From JAGPCK01 sp041675505 (GTDB lineage Bacteria > Bacteroidota > Bacteroidia > UKL13-3), in the NCBI GenBank assembly GCA_041675505.1, contig JBAYTR010000001.1, positions 124,001 to 188,000 on the forward strand: a DNA stretch of 64,000 nt, written 5' to 3'. Both the position numbers and the translations under genes were made by a program. Below are positions 63,799 to 64,000 of this stretch, in pieces (positions within the stretch are counted from its first letter, which is position 1; each line of letters begins with the position of its first letter). A model generated the notes under the pieces. That model searched no databases. It was not told the DNA's origin and worked only from the letters and a program-made list of their open reading frames with translations.

Positions 63799-64000
63799 TT
63801 ATTCTTTAATTAATTTTAAAACTTCATTGGCTATCACTTCCGGTGCATTGGGAGAAGAGAAGTGCAAAATATTTCTGCGCATCTGTTCTTTCTTTTCTTC
63901 ATCATGAATTAAGCCCAGCGCTAGGTACACCAGGTTATTTTTTGCTTCGGCATCTGTTACCAGAATGGCGGCATCTTCTTTCACCAGGGCTTCGGCATTT
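63799..64000 (-). CDS. murG: UDP-N-acetylglucosamine-MurNAc-pentapeptide transferase MurG, C-terminal fragment
   Basis: The last 67 residues or so of MurG, cut by the window edge. NAEALVKEDAAILVTDAEA and the closing PNAPEVIANEVLKLIKE match the C-terminal domain of MurG, which makes lipid II at the inner membrane. The rest of the gene lies outside the window. In frame, with no sign of truncation apart from the edge. Confidence 0.88.
   Translation of the reverse strand, partial: NAEALVKEDAAILVTDAEAKNNLVYLALGLIHDEEKKEQMRRNILHFSSPNAPEVIANEVLKLIKE

Overview
The window is a stretch of a Bacteroidota chromosome, probably of the Chitinophagales/Saprospirales type, though I cannot name the genus. Reasons: the order rpsU-xerC-hpf-tRNAs-tuf-tRNA-Trp-secE, Bacteroidota promoter boxes (TAnnTTTG, sometimes with TTG 19-20 bases upstream), two proteins with type IX secretion C-terminal sorting domains, a YbeY of the Bacteroidota form, and an lptE-secG operon led by miaB. 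Most of it is housekeeping chromosome of moderate GC. One AT-rich accessory island lies at about 30.2-38.4 kb, and a repeat/transposase block at 41.8-43.6 kb.

Layout. 0-5 kb: translation block on the minus strand (secE, tRNA-Trp, tuf, tRNA-Thr/Gly/Tyr/Thr, hpf, a Xer recombinase, rpsU), then an acyl-CoA dehydrogenase. 5-8.7 kb: minus-strand operon of an RmlD-like reductase, a POT peptide transporter and a helix-hairpin-helix protein. 8.8-13.6 kb: plus-strand operon miaB - small exported protein - sigma54-type activator - lptE - TPR-like protein - secG. 13.8-15.9 kb: ECF sigma factor with a membrane/barrel partner. 16.2-18.2 kb: groES-groEL. 18.4-25.3 kb: lipoproteins, an ABC-F ATPase, a second ECF sigma factor with a small zinc-finger partner, an MsrB-MsrA fusion lipoprotein and a T9SS cargo protein. 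25.4-30.2 kb: split transketolase with a von Willebrand A gene between its halves, and an FAD oxidoreductase.

Accessory island. At 30.3-36.3 kb four tightly packed minus-strand genes encode a ComEC-like metallo-beta-lactamase hydrolase, a trypsin-like protease with a long C-terminal domain, a small middle component and a Rad50/SMC-like ATPase with a zinc hook. This matches the ABC-three-component / Lamassu (hydrolase-protease) class of predicted anti-phage systems. Next to it, two small unknown genes sit between two diverged direct repeats of about 130 bp and are separated by a symmetrical hairpin that resembles a cassette recombination site.

Repeat block. A gluzincin (M1) aminopeptidase gene is followed by a full-length HUH/Y1 (IS200/RAYT-type) transposase embedded in about 18 copies of a 13-base palindrome, GTCCCGTAGGGAC and variants. 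The copies come in pairs spaced about 47 bases apart with alternating orientation, and the downstream half is itself a diverged tandem duplication with a period of about 405 bases. Several copies have changed both arms in a compensating way, which points to selection on the folded form.

44-64 kb returns to core functions: a PolB-like exonuclease, an SPFH/PH-like/Arc module, ybeY, a MoxR ATPase, three consecutive parvulin-type periplasmic chaperones, thiL, murF, a T9SS FG-GAP protein and a lipoprotein. The end of the window is the division and cell wall cluster read leftward (murG-small gene-murC-ftsQ-ftsA-ftsZ), with murG cut by the window edge.
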